64,000 bases of DNA from Chloroflexota bacterium. GTDB lineage: Bacteria > Chloroflexota > Anaerolineae > Promineifilales > Promineifilaceae. Positions 35,953 through 45,369 of this stretch are shown piece by piece. How positions within the stretch are numbered: position 1 is the stretch's first letter; the number at the start of each line of letters is the position of its first letter. Position numbers and translations under genes: made by a program. The stretch is taken from positions 62,001-126,000 of the forward strand of contig JAGOMA010000001.1 of NCBI GenBank assembly GCA_017993775.1, in the 5' to 3' direction. The notes beneath the pieces are model-generated. The model was not told where the DNA came from, ran no database searches, and saw only the letters and a program-made list of their open reading frames with translations.

Positions 35953-36531
35953 ATGTTAGATTTTGCCCCCCTCCGCACCAAACAAATGACCCTGCGTGAG
36001 CTTGCCGCCCCCAAGACTCTGGCGGATTTACGCGCTTTAACCAACGAAATGGTAGATGAAATGCTGTCGCTGATTGCCGCCTGCACGGACGCCGACGTTG
36101 TGTTTGTGCCGACTGATCCCCAGGCCAATGACACATTCGCCGCCGATGAGGCCGAAAAAGATGTGGCCTGGACACTGGGCCATGTGCTTGTGCATACCAC
36201 GGCTTCGGCTGAAGAAAGTGCTTTTTTGGCGGCGGAAATGGCGCGGGGCGTGCCGCCTCACGGCCGTTCCCGTTACGAAACGCCCTGGCAAACCGTCACC
36301 GCCATCGCCCAATGCCGCGCCCGCCTGGAAGAAAGCCGCCGTATGCGCCTCGCCAGCCTGGACCTGTGGCCCGATCAACCTATCCTGAGCAACACTTACG
36401 AGCCGTGGCCAGGCGCAGGCGACATAGATGCCGTTGGCCGATTTATTCTGGGATTGGCCCACGACACCGACCACCTGAGCCAGATCGCCGACATTGTGCG
36501 CCAGGCGCAAACCGCCCGTGCAAATTTCTGA
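35953..36531 (+). CDS. DinB-like four-helix protein
   Basis: 192 residues from the ATG at 35953; earlier in-frame starts lack support. Helical throughout with the His triad expected of DinB/YfiT metal sites: [13 protein letters not shown] in the middle and [14 protein letters not shown] near the end. Members act as thiol-dependent transferases or have unknown roles. Overlaps the next gene by 14 bp, so the two are translationally coupled. Confidence 0.72.
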   Translation: MLDFAPLRTKQMTLRELAAPKTLADLRALTNEMVDEMLSLIAACTDADVVFVPTDPQANDTFAADEAEKDVAWTLGHVLVHTTASAEESAFLAAEMARGVPPHGRSRYETPWQTVTAIAQCRARLEESRRMRLASLDLWPDQPILSNTYEPWPGAGDIDAVGRFILGLAHDTDHLSQIADIVRQAQTARANF

Positions 36532-37150
36532 TCCCATCGCCCGGCAGCTGCTGGCGCTGCTGCCCGGCAATTCGGAGGGATGCGTCGGAGCAGCGGCCGA
36601 TTTGCTGGCGTTGTATGCCGCAGACGGCCGTTTCTACCACACCCTTGCCCATGTTCATGATGTTTTGGACCACCTGCGGCCCCACCTGGCTGAGGCCCAT
36701 AACCCCGGGGCATTGCAGCTTGCTACCTGGTTCCACGACGCCATTTACGATCCGCGCCGCTACGATAACGAAGCGCAAAGCGCCGCTTACGCCACGGCCG
36801 TGCTTGCCAATCTGGGCGCTGCCGCCGGGTTGATTGACGAAACGGCGCGGCTGATTCGCCTGACCGAGAGGCACGAAACGGCCGTCGCCGACAGCGACGG
36901 CCATATTTTGCTGGATGCGGATCTGGCTGTTCTGGCCGCTGACCCATCTCGCTACGACGCTTACGCGCAGGCCATCCGCCGCGAATATGCCCACATCCCA
37001 TCAAAAGCGTATCGTCAGGGGCGAACGGCCGTGTTGGCCCGGCTGTTGGCCAGGGAGCAGCTCTACTTTTTGCCCGCTCATGGGGCGTGGGAAATCCCGG
37101 CGCGGCTTAATCTCCGGCGGGAGATGGCGTGGCTGTCCACAATGAGTTAG
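36518..37150 (+). CDS. HD-superfamily phosphohydrolase
   Basis: 210 residues from the GTG at 36518. HD motifs: [11 protein letters not shown] and [11 protein letters not shown] (His-Asp pair), plus [10 protein letters not shown] for the last metal ligand, as in the COG4339 predicted metal-dependent hydrolases. Substrate unknown, probably a nucleotide. Its 3' end overlaps the convergent FAD gene by 44 bp. Confidence 0.8.
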   Translation: MQISDPIARQLLALLPGNSEGCVGAAADLLALYAADGRFYHTLAHVHDVLDHLRPHLAEAHNPGALQLATWFHDAIYDPRRYDNEAQSAAYATAVLANLGAAAGLIDETARLIRLTERHETAVADSDGHILLDADLAVLAADPSRYDAYAQAIRREYAHIPSKAYRQGRTAVLARLLAREQLYFLPAHGAWEIPARLNLRREMAWLSTMS

Positions 37151-38627
37151 ACCGGCGGCTGGCCTGCAAAACGGCCGTCGCCACCCGCATACCCCCCAAT
37201 GTCACCCCGGCCGTCGACTGCCCGGGGAAAATCGAATCCCCTACCAGCCACAAATTGCCAATGCCCGTGCCTGGACCGCGCGCTTTAAAGAGCGATGTTT
37301 GCGGAAAGCCGCCGACCATGCCCAACGGCCGTCTGGTGTAAAACGCAAATGTCACCGGCGTGCCTGGCAGGCACAGGGTCGCTGCCTGCGCCAGACCGGG
37401 AATGGCTCTTTCGGCGGCGGCCAGCAAGTTTTCCGTGTACTGTTCGCGCCGGGCCAGATAGGCCGATTCGTTGTCCGACTGGCGCAGCTGCCACCAGGGG
37501 GCCACGGCCGTATGCGTAGAAAGGGTGGCTGTGCGTGTGCCTGCCGGTCCGCGACGGCCGTCGCCCTCATCCGACAGGGAGATGAACACGGAATTGCCTT
37601 CGCCTAACGGCCGTGTGTGGTCGATGATGACCTGATGATGACCACTGGTCAGGTGTGGGAGCCGGGCGGCATCCAGGCCCAGGTAAAGAGTAAACGCGCC
37701 CCAGGTTGGCTCGCGCTGGGCCACTTCTTGTTGCAGCCGCTCCGGCGATTGCTCACCGAGCAAATCGTTGAGCGCCCAGGGGGTGAGGTTGGCCAGGATG
37801 GCATCAGCGCGAAACCGTTGGCCTTTTTGGGTGGTAACGGCCGTTGCCTGCCCCCGGTTGTTGGTTTCGATCTGCGTCACGCGCTGCCGGAACAAAACCT
37901 CGCCGCCATGAGCGCGGATCCAATCCACCAGCGTTTGCGCCAGCGCGCCAATGCCGCCCTGCACGTGGTTGACGCCGCGTCGGGGCAAATCCAGGGCTGC
38001 GCTGCCGTACAGGGCGTGGGCATCATCGGCCGTGGTTTGGGCCGCGATGAGCAGTTGGCCGTCCAAAAAGGCTTTGAACATGGGATCGCCTGTGGCGGCC
38101 ACGCTGCCAATCGTGCGAAACAGGTAGGGCAGGGCTTGCAGTGTGCGCGGGCGCAGCGCTTGGGCAATGGTCCACAGGTCGCGGGGGGATTCTGGCGGCC
38201 AGGGAAACGGGCGGCTGGAGATGTCCCAGCTGACGTCGGCCAGTTGTTGCTGAGTGCGCCAGAATGAGGCTGTTTGCGGAAAAGCGGTTTGCCATTCAGC
38301 CTGCCACTGCTGCGGGTCGGCCCATTGGGTGATGGCTCGGCCGTCGGGCAAATGCACCACCCAGGCCGGATCTACCGGCCGCACCGGCCATTCCAGGTTA
38401 AGGATGTCGGCTAATCGGGCGTGGGGACCGCCGGGGGCAAAACCACCGGCCAGGGTGGCTCCGGCGTCGAAGCGGAATCCTTTGTGGTAAAAGGTTCCGG
38501 CGCTGCCGCCAGGATAAACGTGGCTTTCCAGCACGGTGACGCGATGCCCGGCATGTAAGAGCAGCGCGCCAGCCGTCAACCCGCCGATGCCCGCGCCAAT
38601 GATGAGGCTGTGGGGGGCGGCGATCAT
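37107..38627 (-). CDS. FAD-dependent oxidoreductase of the phytoene desaturase type
   Basis: 506 residues from the ATG at 38627, which overlaps the upstream stop as ATGA. N-terminal dinucleotide-binding IIGAGIGGLTAGALLLHAG with VLESHVYPGGSAGTF, and a C-terminal FAD contact LWLVGDSIFPGQSTAGVTLGG, as in CrtI, CrtN and carotene isomerases. Middle QGGIGALAQTLVDWI fits the same family. No other carotenoid gene is close, so the substrate is open; neighbours are SRPBCC, DICT-like and SDR proteins. Confidence 0.82.
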   Translation of the reverse strand: MIAAPHSLIIGAGIGGLTAGALLLHAGHRVTVLESHVYPGGSAGTFYHKGFRFDAGATLAGGFAPGGPHARLADILNLEWPVRPVDPAWVVHLPDGRAITQWADPQQWQAEWQTAFPQTASFWRTQQQLADVSWDISSRPFPWPPESPRDLWTIAQALRPRTLQALPYLFRTIGSVAATGDPMFKAFLDGQLLIAAQTTADDAHALYGSAALDLPRRGVNHVQGGIGALAQTLVDWIRAHGGEVLFRQRVTQIETNNRGQATAVTTQKGQRFRADAILANLTPWALNDLLGEQSPERLQQEVAQREPTWGAFTLYLGLDAARLPHLTSGHHQVIIDHTRPLGEGNSVFISLSDEGDGRRGPAGTRTATLSTHTAVAPWWQLRQSDNESAYLARREQYTENLLAAAERAIPGLAQAATLCLPGTPVTFAFYTRRPLGMVGGFPQTSLFKARGPGTGIGNLWLVGDSIFPGQSTAGVTLGGMRVATAVLQASRRSNSLWTATPSPAGD

Positions 38628-39151
38628 CGGCGGCGTTTCCAGATGGCCAGGCCGCTGGCGAGAGCCAGCAGACCGGCGATGCTGACCGCGCCCTGTCGCC
38701 GGGCGGGACTCACCTCCAGATGCCAGCGAGTGATAAGTTGGCGGGCAGTGAAGAGCAGGAACAGGCCAGGTTGGGCGAAGAGCAGGCGGCTGAGCAGGCC
38801 GCGACGGCCGTCGTGGTGGCTGTAGGCAATGTGTTCGTGGACGCGGGTGGTGGTGGGAGAAACGGCCGTGAACGTGTGTGTGTGCTGCCATGTTTGCAGC
38901 GGTCCGCTGAATTGCGTGTCGGTGAAGCCGTTGGGTCCGACGTGGCTGTGAATGGCTTTCCAGCGCACCGGCAGCGGCCCAAACCAGAGCGTAAATTCGG
39001 CGATGGCTCCATCAGCCATTGGATCGAACTGGTGGATTTGGGCGAAGATGGGCGGCGGCGTCAGCGTTTTGAGGGCGCGGGTGTCGTGGTGGAAGTCGGA
39101 AACGGCCTTAAGCGGCGCATTGACGATGAAAGTGTAATCAAATGTGGGCAT
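38624..39151 (-). CDS. SRPBCC-fold protein with C-terminal membrane helix
   Basis: 175 residues. The first 145 residues match the START/SRPBCC ligand-binding fold seen in the SulA-like cyclase/dehydrase group (FDYTFIVNAPLKAVSDFHHD, HVGPNGFTDTQFSGPLQ). A hydrophobic helix (SIAGLLALASGLAIW) at the very end followed by Lys/Arg would anchor it. ATGA overlap with the FAD gene downstream shows one operon. Ligand unknown. Confidence 0.72.
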   Translation of the reverse strand: MPTFDYTFIVNAPLKAVSDFHHDTRALKTLTPPPIFAQIHQFDPMADGAIAEFTLWFGPLPVRWKAIHSHVGPNGFTDTQFSGPLQTWQHTHTFTAVSPTTTRVHEHIAYSHHDGRRGLLSRLLFAQPGLFLLFTARQLITRWHLEVSPARRQGAVSIAGLLALASGLAIWKRRR

Positions 39152-39178
39152 CGGTTTATCTCTTGAATATGGGCAGTT

Positions 39179-39757
39179 TTACCACTCTGGCGGGGTGGGA
39201 ACTGGTGTGCTGCCCGGGTAAATCTGGTGCAAAATCGCCAGAATTTGATAGGCGGTCTCCGCCTGAAAAGTGTAAAAGCCTTCGTAGTACCGTTCGTTGC
39301 CGCTCATAGATGGGATTTCCTGGGCAACCAGGGACATGTGCATACCCTCGCCATAAGCCACTACCAGCCAATAATCCACCAGCGGGGTGCCGTGGGTGTC
39401 GATGCCAGTTACGGTGGGATGGTTTAACAACGAACGAAAATTGGTTTCCGGTATGTCCGTTTCATAATACAACCATAAGCCTCGGGCGTAAGAGGCGATG
39501 GATCTGTATTTGACCTGCTGCGGCGCTAATCTGGAAAGGTATTGAAATGACGCGTGCAAATCGGCGCTGCGCGGCGTGCTTATGACCGCATCTTCGATGA
39601 TATGACTGATTTTGGTCATAGCCTCGACGGAAAAAGTGTACCGAAACGCTAACTGGTTCAGTTTATCCGGGTCGAGGTGGTCCACTATTTTTTCTGCTTG
39701 AGGCCGGAAAAGGGGCATCATTCGCTGGTAAAAGGTTTGGATTATTTCGATAGACAC
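39179..39757 (-). CDS. DICT-like sensory domain protein
   Basis: 192 residues, soluble. The helical N terminus is followed by an alpha-beta core with QVKYRSIASYARGLWLYYE and PLVDYWLVVAYGEGMHMSLVA and an ERYYEGFYTFQ ending, a layout I associate with DICT domains of cyanobacterial and Chloroflexota light-linked regulators. This is a pattern-based guess, not a certain match. Between SRPBCC and SDR genes on one strand. Confidence 0.45.
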   Translation of the reverse strand: MSIEIIQTFYQRMMPLFRPQAEKIVDHLDPDKLNQLAFRYTFSVEAMTKISHIIEDAVISTPRSADLHASFQYLSRLAPQQVKYRSIASYARGLWLYYETDIPETNFRSLLNHPTVTGIDTHGTPLVDYWLVVAYGEGMHMSLVAQEIPSMSGNERYYEGFYTFQAETAYQILAILHQIYPGSTPVPTPPEW

Positions 39758-39784
39758 GGTGAGTTTCCTGAATGATGGTGGGCT

Positions 39785-40429
39785 TTAGACTAAATCCAAA
39801 AAGCCAGAATGACCTTCATGGTAAGCGGTTAAAATCCGGGCGGATACTTTTTCTGGTGTGGCGGCGTCTTTGGGCAAGCGAAGCGGCACTTTTTCCCACA
39901 ATGGCGTATCGACCGCCCCTGGTCGCACGACGGTGATGCGTTTTTTGCGCTCTTCTTTGCGCAGTGCTTCGGCAAAGGCTTCCAGGCCGACTTTGGCGGC
40001 CGCATAGGCCGAAAGACCTGGCAGGCGCAACCTTTCGCTGACTGCGCCGAGATAAAATAGATGAGCGTCTTCCGCCAGCAGGGGCAGGCTGCGATGGGTG
40101 GTCAGGAAGGCGCCGTTTAGATTGGCATCCAAAATGCGCTGCCATGTTGCCGGGTCCATTTTTTGCACGGGCGTGGCTGTTATGTCGCCTGCGGCATAAA
40201 TCCAGAGGGCAATCTCGCCAATGGCCAGGTTGGTTTCCATGACGGCGTTTTGCACGGCCGTATCGCTGCGTACGTTTGCGGCAAAGCTGTGAGGGGTCAG
40301 CTGGCTTGTTTTTTCTGGCTCGCGGCTGATAGCCGCGACGGCCCAGTCGTTTGTTACCAGATGCTCCAAGAGGGCAAGGCCAATGCCGCCGCTGGCACCC
40401 CAGATCATGGCTGTTTTCTTTGAATTCAT
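39785..40429 (-). CDS. Short-chain dehydrogenase/reductase
   Basis: 214 residues. Rossmann start IWGASGGIGLALLEHL, IYAAGDITATP (NAG-like position), and catalytic Tyr-x3-Lys in LSAYAAAKVGLEAFAEAL; VVRPGAVDTPLW follows. Classical SDR, substrate unknown. First gene of the unit running to 37107; its promoter is at 40475-40503. Confidence 0.85.
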   Translation of the reverse strand: MNSKKTAMIWGASGGIGLALLEHLVTNDWAVAAISREPEKTSQLTPHSFAANVRSDTAVQNAVMETNLAIGEIALWIYAAGDITATPVQKMDPATWQRILDANLNGAFLTTHRSLPLLAEDAHLFYLGAVSERLRLPGLSAYAAAKVGLEAFAEALRKEERKKRITVVRPGAVDTPLWEKVPLRLPKDAATPEKVSARILTAYHEGHSGFLDLV

Positions 40430-40474
40430 CTAAAAATCCTTTCTAAAGGTGTGCAAATTGTTGATATAATGACA

Positions 40475-40503
40475 ATTGTAAACATTTTTCACTAATTTGT
40501 CAA
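40475..40503 (-). promoter_or_regulatory. Promoter of the SDR gene with adjacent shared motif
   Basis: Minus-strand TTGACA, 17-bp spacer, TACAAT. Directly upstream, plus-strand 40506-40524 reads TATTGCACATAATTTGTCA, which matches 16 of 19 bases at 41781-41799 in the fasciclin promoter. Confidence 0.72.
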
Positions 40504-40559
40504 TATATTGCACATAATTTGTCACCTATTATTGGTGCGGCGAGAAAGTGTTCAGGCAT

Positions 40560-40601
40560 AAAAACAGAGCAGCCATCTCAAAAAATGGCTGCTCTGTTTT
40601 T
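40560..40601. terminator. Bidirectional intrinsic terminator after the fasciclin gene
   Basis: Stem CAGAGCAGCCAT/ATGGCTGCTCTG flanked by A and T runs on both sides. On the minus strand it ends the fasciclin transcript. Confidence 0.9.
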
Positions 40602-40661
40602 GTGGGTAGGCGATTTACTTTGAATCGAGGTTAATCGCCAACTATTTGGTCGTGGGATAAA

Positions 40662-41666
40662 TTAATTGGCCGGAATCAGGACTGCGTCTATCACGTGGAC
40701 GACGCCATTGGAGGCCATGATGTCTGTGGCCGTAATCATCACATTGTCATTGAGGATGACATTGCCACCATCGATACGGACGGGGATGGTTGTGCCATTC
40801 AGCGTGGTAATGGAATCCATTCCCGCCACGTCGGCGGCCAATAATGCGCCATCAGAGACATGGTAGAGCAAAATATTGGTCAGGGCGCCTTGCGGATCCT
40901 CTAACAAGGATTCGACAGTACCGGCCGGCAGGGCAGCGAAAGCGTCGTCGGTGGGGGCAAAGACAGTAAAGTTGCCTTCGCCGGAAAGCGTTTCAACCAG
41001 TCCGGCAGCCTGCAAAGCGGCGACGAGGGTGGTGAAGTTACCGTCGGCGACAGCTATTTCGGCGATGGAGGGCAAGGGCATGGTCTCTTCAGCAGCGGCG
41101 GTCATGCTGGGCGGGAGCAAAACGGAATCAATGACATGGATAACGCCGTTGGAGGCTTCGATGTCGGTGATAATGACGGCCGTGCTGCCATTCAGAAGCA
41201 CCTGATCGCCGTTGAGACTGATAGCGATTTCCTCGCCGCCAACTGTTGGGGCGGCGCTAAGGCCCACCACATCGGCGGCCATCACCTTGCCGCTGACAAC
41301 GTGGTAGAGCAAGATGTCTTTCAGCGAACCTTCGGGGTCTTGGAGGAGGGTGTCTACAGTGCCTTCAGGTAGGGCGGCGAAGGCGTCATCGGTGGGGGCA
41401 AAGACGGTGAAGGGGCCTTCGCCGCTGAGTGTTTCGGCCAGACCGGCGGCAGTTACAGCTGCGACGAGGGTGTTAAAACGGCCGTCGTTTACAGCGATGT
41501 CGACGATGGTGTTGGCGGTTTCGGCAGCCATTGGCGCTTCGGTTGGGGCGGGGACGGCAGTGGGAACGGCCGTAGGAACGGCCGTAGGGGCCGGTTCGCT
41601 GACGCCACAGGCGGCAATAATCAGGGTTAAAATCAACAGTAAACTAATTAGAGGCAGGCGTTTCAT
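40662..41666 (-). CDS. Lipoprotein with two fasciclin domains
   Basis: 334 residues. Lipobox IAAC, a [19 protein letters not shown] linker partly written by three ACGGCCGT-like octamers, then two near-identical FAS1 domains (about 52-185 and 200-334), each with [17 protein letters not shown] or [23 protein letters not shown] and [10 protein letters not shown] (H2 box). Cell-surface adhesion by family. The two domains are so alike that a recent internal duplication is likely. Confidence 0.93.
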   Translation of the reverse strand: MKRLPLISLLLILTLIIAACGVSEPAPTAVPTAVPTAVPAPTEAPMAAETANTIVDIAVNDGRFNTLVAAVTAAGLAETLSGEGPFTVFAPTDDAFAALPEGTVDTLLQDPEGSLKDILLYHVVSGKVMAADVVGLSAAPTVGGEEIAISLNGDQVLLNGSTAVIITDIEASNGVIHVIDSVLLPPSMTAAAEETMPLPSIAEIAVADGNFTTLVAALQAAGLVETLSGEGNFTVFAPTDDAFAALPAGTVESLLEDPQGALTNILLYHVSDGALLAADVAGMDSITTLNGTTIPVRIDGGNVILNDNVMITATDIMASNGVVHVIDAVLIPAN

Positions 41667-41771
41667 TTAAATCTTGCTCCTTGTATTGGTTGTTTTTGCG
41701 AAACAGGTCATTTAAAAGTTTGTCCAGCTTTTATCACAGTATGTGTGCACAAATCACATGACATGGTTGAA

Positions 41772-41800
41772 ATCATAGTGTATTGCACAGATATTGTCAA
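41772..41800 (-). promoter_or_regulatory. Promoter of the fasciclin gene
   Basis: Minus-strand TTGACA, 17-bp spacer, TATGAT, about 100 bp before the ATG. The spacer contains TGTGCAATA, shared with the SDR promoter region. Confidence 0.78.
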
Positions 41801-41975
41801 TTTATCTGCAAGAAAACCTTATTTTTGTCTAATATTTGCACGGATTTATGAGTAAGGGATTAACCTGTTTTGTCATATGGTATGGGTGGGTTGTTGTTTT
41901 TTCAGGAGTGACGTTAAGATCGTGCAGATGTTATATAAGATTGAGGATGAGCAGGTATTTAATCGGACAAAGGCA

Positions 41976-42611
41976 ATGCGGCGGGGTTGCCGAGGGTGTT
42001 TATGGCTGGTGGTTGGCCTGATAGCTGTCGCCAGTTTGCCATTTTTCTGGCGCACGGCCGTTAAATGGTACTATCAGCGGCACATCTATGCGGTAGAGTC
42101 AGCCCCCACACAGCGGACGGCGATTGTGTTTGGCGCGGCGGTGTATCGCAACGGCCGTCTCAGCCCCATCTTGCGCGATAGAGTGGAAACGGCCGTGCAG
42201 CTCTACAAATCAGGTCAGGTAGACAAAATCCTTATGTCCGGCGACAACCAGACACTGGTCTACGACGAGCCGAGCGCGATGGTGGCCTATGCTGTCGCTC
42301 AGGGCGTGCCGCCCGAAGACGTGCAGCCCGATTACGGCGGACGGCGCACCTACGATACTTGTTTTCGGGCGCGGGATATTTTTCAGGTGGAGAATGCGAT
42401 TTTGGTAACCCAGGCGTTTCATTTGCCCAGGGCTTTGTTTACGTGCCGGCAGTTGGGGGTAACGGCCGTGGGCGTGGCCGCCGATTTAAGACCCTATCGC
42501 GGCGCGCGGTGGTATGAACTGCGAGAAACGGGGGCGACACTGGTAGCTTTGTGGGATGTGGTCAGGCAAAACCCGCCGCCGGTGTTGGGGGAACCGCTGC
42601 CGTTGGAGTAG
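41976..42611 (+). CDS. SanA/YdcF-like DUF218 membrane protein
   Basis: 211 residues from ATG 41976 (a longer frame to 41877 is less likely). One N-terminal membrane helix ([17 protein letters not shown]), then the DUF218 core: [37 protein letters not shown], and [14 protein letters not shown]. SanA-type proteins affect envelope permeability to vancomycin. Lone plus-strand gene between minus-strand genes. Confidence 0.85.
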   Translation: MRRGCRGCLWLVVGLIAVASLPFFWRTAVKWYYQRHIYAVESAPTQRTAIVFGAAVYRNGRLSPILRDRVETAVQLYKSGQVDKILMSGDNQTLVYDEPSAMVAYAVAQGVPPEDVQPDYGGRRTYDTCFRARDIFQVENAILVTQAFHLPRALFTCRQLGVTAVGVAADLRPYRGARWYELRETGATLVALWDVVRQNPPPVLGEPLPLE

Positions 42612-42627
42612 GGGATGGTTACGGCCG

Positions 42628-43329
42628 TTATGTCGCATCAAAACGGTCGGGGATTTTTTTCATGGTGGATGGCGCAGGGGTGACAACCTCGCCTGCCACA
42701 ATCTGGCCTTCGATGACGTCGTTTTTCAGCACGGGGGCGATGTAGCGGCTCATTTTGTGCATACGGAAGCTCAGAAATAGTAGAAATGCGCCTAGCAGCA
42801 GCAGGAAGATACCGACCAACCAGACCATGACAACGGCCGTTGCCTGAGTCTGGGTAAACAGCAAAAAGGCAAATGCCAGTTTGAGCAGGGCGATGAACAG
42901 GCGCATCCAATCAAGACCGATCTGCTGGCGCACACGCAGCGTGGCAAAAATGGAATAAACTCCGGAGATGAGCAGCCCCAAACCAACAAAATAAATGAGG
43001 ACGACCAGGGCTAACCCGGCAATCAACTCGGCCAGCCCGATAACGGCCGTGCCGGCAATCACCACCAGGAAGCCAGATAACGCTTGTGACCCCCAGCGCA
43101 CAATATGTTTGCGCTCGACCACTGCGGCGATCATATCAATCAGCCCATCGACGATGATAAACAAGCCCAGCAGCTTAACCACGATGTCAGGCGTCTGGGC
43201 AGGATTGAAGAGCGTGTATAAACCAAAACCCAAAGCGACAATGCCCTGAATGAGTATCACCCACCAAAGGCGCGACCAGTTTTTTTGGATGGTTTGTATG
43301 TCTTCAGGGTTGAATGATTGAGTTGTCAT
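42628..43329 (-). CDS. HdeD/DUF308 family membrane protein
   Basis: 233 residues with six membrane helices in the three-repeat HdeD arrangement: WWVILIQGIVALGFGLYTLF, LLGLFIIVDGLIDMI, GFLVVIAGTAVIGLAEL, and so on. A hydrophilic C-terminal tail of about 45 residues. Acid-stress linked in E. coli; role here unknown. ATG at 43329. Confidence 0.82.
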   Translation of the reverse strand: MTTQSFNPEDIQTIQKNWSRLWWVILIQGIVALGFGLYTLFNPAQTPDIVVKLLGLFIIVDGLIDMIAAVVERKHIVRWGSQALSGFLVVIAGTAVIGLAELIAGLALVVLIYFVGLGLLISGVYSIFATLRVRQQIGLDWMRLFIALLKLAFAFLLFTQTQATAVVMVWLVGIFLLLLGAFLLFLSFRMHKMSRYIAPVLKNDVIEGQIVAGEVVTPAPSTMKKIPDRFDAT

Positions 43330-43436
43330 CTTTTATTGTCTCATGGTGCTTTTTTCTCTGGCAGCGCAGGCTCTAAGTTGGGTGCAATCAGACCTGTCTT
43401 CAGAGGTCAAACCAACGCTCAGGGTTTGTGTCGCAC

Positions 43437-43802
43437 TTAGTCGTAGATTAAATCGTTAATGGTGTTCAATAAAATTTGCAATGTGATGGGCTTTTTCAAC
43501 CAGCCATCGATCTGGATTTTTAAGGATGCCGCATGGGTGTCTGTGAGAGGGTAGCCGCTCATGATGACGATTTTGAGATTCGGATAGAGCGGCAGAATGG
43601 CGGCGGCTAATTCCTCGCCGCCCATTTCCGGCATGATCAGGTCCGTTAGCAGGAGGTCAATGTGGACCGGGATGTTTTGGCACTGGTCTAAGGCTTCACG
43701 GCCGTTGCTGGCCATGATCACCTGAAAATTGGCGGATTGTAACGTATCCTGAAACGCTAAACCGAGCGGCGTATTATCTTCTACAAGTAAGATTGTTTTC
43801 AT
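43437..43802 (-). CDS. Single-domain response regulator receiver
   Basis: 121 residues, CheY-like. VEDN acidic pair at the N terminus, phosphoacceptor Asp in LLLTDLIMPEMGG, Ser in MSGYP and Lys in LKKPI, all catalytic positions present. No output domain, so it works through protein contacts or phosphorelay. No kinase adjacent. Confidence 0.92.
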   Translation of the reverse strand: MKTILLVEDNTPLGLAFQDTLQSANFQVIMASNGREALDQCQNIPVHIDLLLTDLIMPEMGGEELAAAILPLYPNLKIVIMSGYPLTDTHAASLKIQIDGWLKKPITLQILLNTINDLIYD

Positions 43803-44098
43803 TAAGAATTTTCCTTGAAAGCTGCGATGGAAATTGCAGGCGTGGGCGATTATCTTCCCTAGTATCTTAAATGGCTCCTCACGTCAGCAAAACTGCAACC
43901 CAGATTATACATCCCAACCTGCAATTTGGGGATGATTTTGATGGTTGATTGGTTGATTGGGGGATTGGTCAGAGGGAGAATCAGGCGGCGAAGTGTATTT
44001 TGTTGCCTGATGCGTGAGGCGTGAGGCGTGCTCCGTCGTTCGTCACCCATCACGCATCACGCATCACGCATAGCTTACCCTGGTCCGAAAAGCACCTT
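43803..44098. other. Intergenic region with simple-word repeats
   Basis: 296 bp. GATTGG words at about 43945-43970 and the CACGCAT element at 44009-44071 occupy most of it. No gene seen. Confidence 0.5.
44009..44071. repeat. CACGCAT heptamer hairpin, copy 1
   Basis: TGATGCGTGAGGCGTGAGGCG on one side and CATCACGCATCACGCATCAC on the other form facing arms of repeated heptamers. Other copies at 50698-50760 and 57800-57833. Confidence 0.85.
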
Positions 44099-44986
44099 TT
44101 ATTCTACAACCTGTTCATGCAACTCAATGGCCGCATTCGCCAGGACAATTTCGTCCCGTTCGGCCACTTTGCACTGGAAAACAATCCGCTGCGCCGATTC
44201 TTGCCACATCTCCGTAATCAGCGTTTCGCCGGGGAAAACATGCTTGCTAAAACGAGCCTGCATCGATTTAAAACGGGCCGGGTCATAGCCGGCAAACTGC
44301 TTCAAGACGGCGCGAGCGGCGAATCCATACGTACACAGGCCATGTAAAATGGGCCGGTCGAACCCGCCAAAAGCGGCCATTTGCGGATCGGCGTGCAGCG
44401 GGTTGCGGTCTTTGGAGGATAGGCGGTAGAGCAGCGCTTGCTGGGCCATTGTTTTCTGCCGCGTAATGGCGTCCGGGGTGCGGTCGGGCGGCAGATTGGT
44501 TTTCCCGGAAGATGGGCCACGGTCGCCGCCAAAGCCGCCCAGCCCGCGAATAAAGAGCGCGCTGCGATTCAGGGCGACTTCTTCGCCTGTTTCGTCCACC
44601 GTTTGCACTTCTAGCACCACGACTGCGCCTGAGCCTTTGTCGTAGATGTGGGTGATGCGGGCGTGATTGGTGAACGCGGCGGTGGGGGGTAACGGCCGTT
44701 TCAAGGCCACAAATTGTTCCCCATGCAGCAGCATCATAGGGTTAAAACTCAATCCGGGTACGTCGACAATTTGCCAGAACAACGTAAACGGAAAGGTCAC
44801 GGCCAGCGTCGGAAACACCTTGAACCCGCTGCCGTTCAATTCATACACATACGGCAGTTCCGCCGCATCCACCGGATCCGCCCCCGCGCCAATCGACAGC
44901 GCATACAAAATCGCCTCGTCGGTGCCATACACGCTCGGCGCCGACTGAAAGGTGTGATTGAGGACTTTTTCAAGGTCAATAGACAT
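44099..44986 (-). CDS. MaoC-type (R)-specific enoyl-CoA hydratase 2
   Basis: 295 residues, double hot-dog. The hydratase 2 signature YRLSSKDRNPLHADP and FDRPILHGLCTYG in the C-terminal half holds the catalytic Asp-His pair; the N-terminal half is a degenerate hot-dog. Hydrates trans-2-enoyl-CoA to (R)-3-hydroxyacyl-CoA. Last gene of the acyl-CoA cluster. ATG at 44986, GGAG upstream. Confidence 0.9.
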   Translation of the reverse strand: MSIDLEKVLNHTFQSAPSVYGTDEAILYALSIGAGADPVDAAELPYVYELNGSGFKVFPTLAVTFPFTLFWQIVDVPGLSFNPMMLLHGEQFVALKRPLPPTAAFTNHARITHIYDKGSGAVVVLEVQTVDETGEEVALNRSALFIRGLGGFGGDRGPSSGKTNLPPDRTPDAITRQKTMAQQALLYRLSSKDRNPLHADPQMAAFGGFDRPILHGLCTYGFAARAVLKQFAGYDPARFKSMQARFSKHVFPGETLITEMWQESAQRIVFQCKVAERDEIVLANAAIELHEQVVE

Positions 44987-45007
44987 ACGAGTCTCCTGAG
45001 TACGCGG

Positions 45008-45352
45008 TTATGATTTTAATTTGGGGTTGTTGGCATGGCGTTCTTTGTCCCGTTTGGTTTTCTTGGCCATATTTTTGTCAAAAGCGGCCGTCAGGTCTAT
45101 GCCGGTCTGGTTGGCCAGGCAAATCAACACAAAAAGCACGTCGGCCATCTCGTCCGCCAGGTCATACGCCTCATCCGACTGTTTGAAGGATTGATCGCCA
45201 TACAGCCGGGCCATGAGCCGGGCCACTTCGCCGACTTCTTCCATGAGAACGGCCGTATTGGTCAATTCCGAATAATAACGCACGCCAATCGTCGTCACCC
45301 ACTCGTCAACTAACTGCTGGCATTCTTGCAACGTGAACTGTGTCATGATCAT
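45008..45352 (-). CDS. MazG-like nucleotide pyrophosphohydrolase
   Basis: 114 residues, all-alpha. The EEVGEVARLMARLYGD and YDLADEMADVLFVLICLAN segments give the E-x2-E...E-x2-D metal site of MazG/dUTPase-like enzymes. Hydrolyses noncanonical NTPs by family. An ATG at 45346 is an alternative start. 21 bp upstream of the hydratase gene. Confidence 0.85.
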   Translation of the reverse strand: MIMTQFTLQECQQLVDEWVTTIGVRYYSELTNTAVLMEEVGEVARLMARLYGDQSFKQSDEAYDLADEMADVLFVLICLANQTGIDLTAAFDKNMAKKTKRDKERHANNPKLKS

Positions 45353-45369
45353 TCTATAGGTCTATGCCG

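Noticed and set aside
36494..36517. Earlier TTG start for the HD protein
   Set aside because: The GTG at 36518 gives the usual overlap and the family begins there.
44009..44071. CRISPR array
   Set aside because: Units are 7 bp in facing arrays with no 28-37 bp repeats or spacers.
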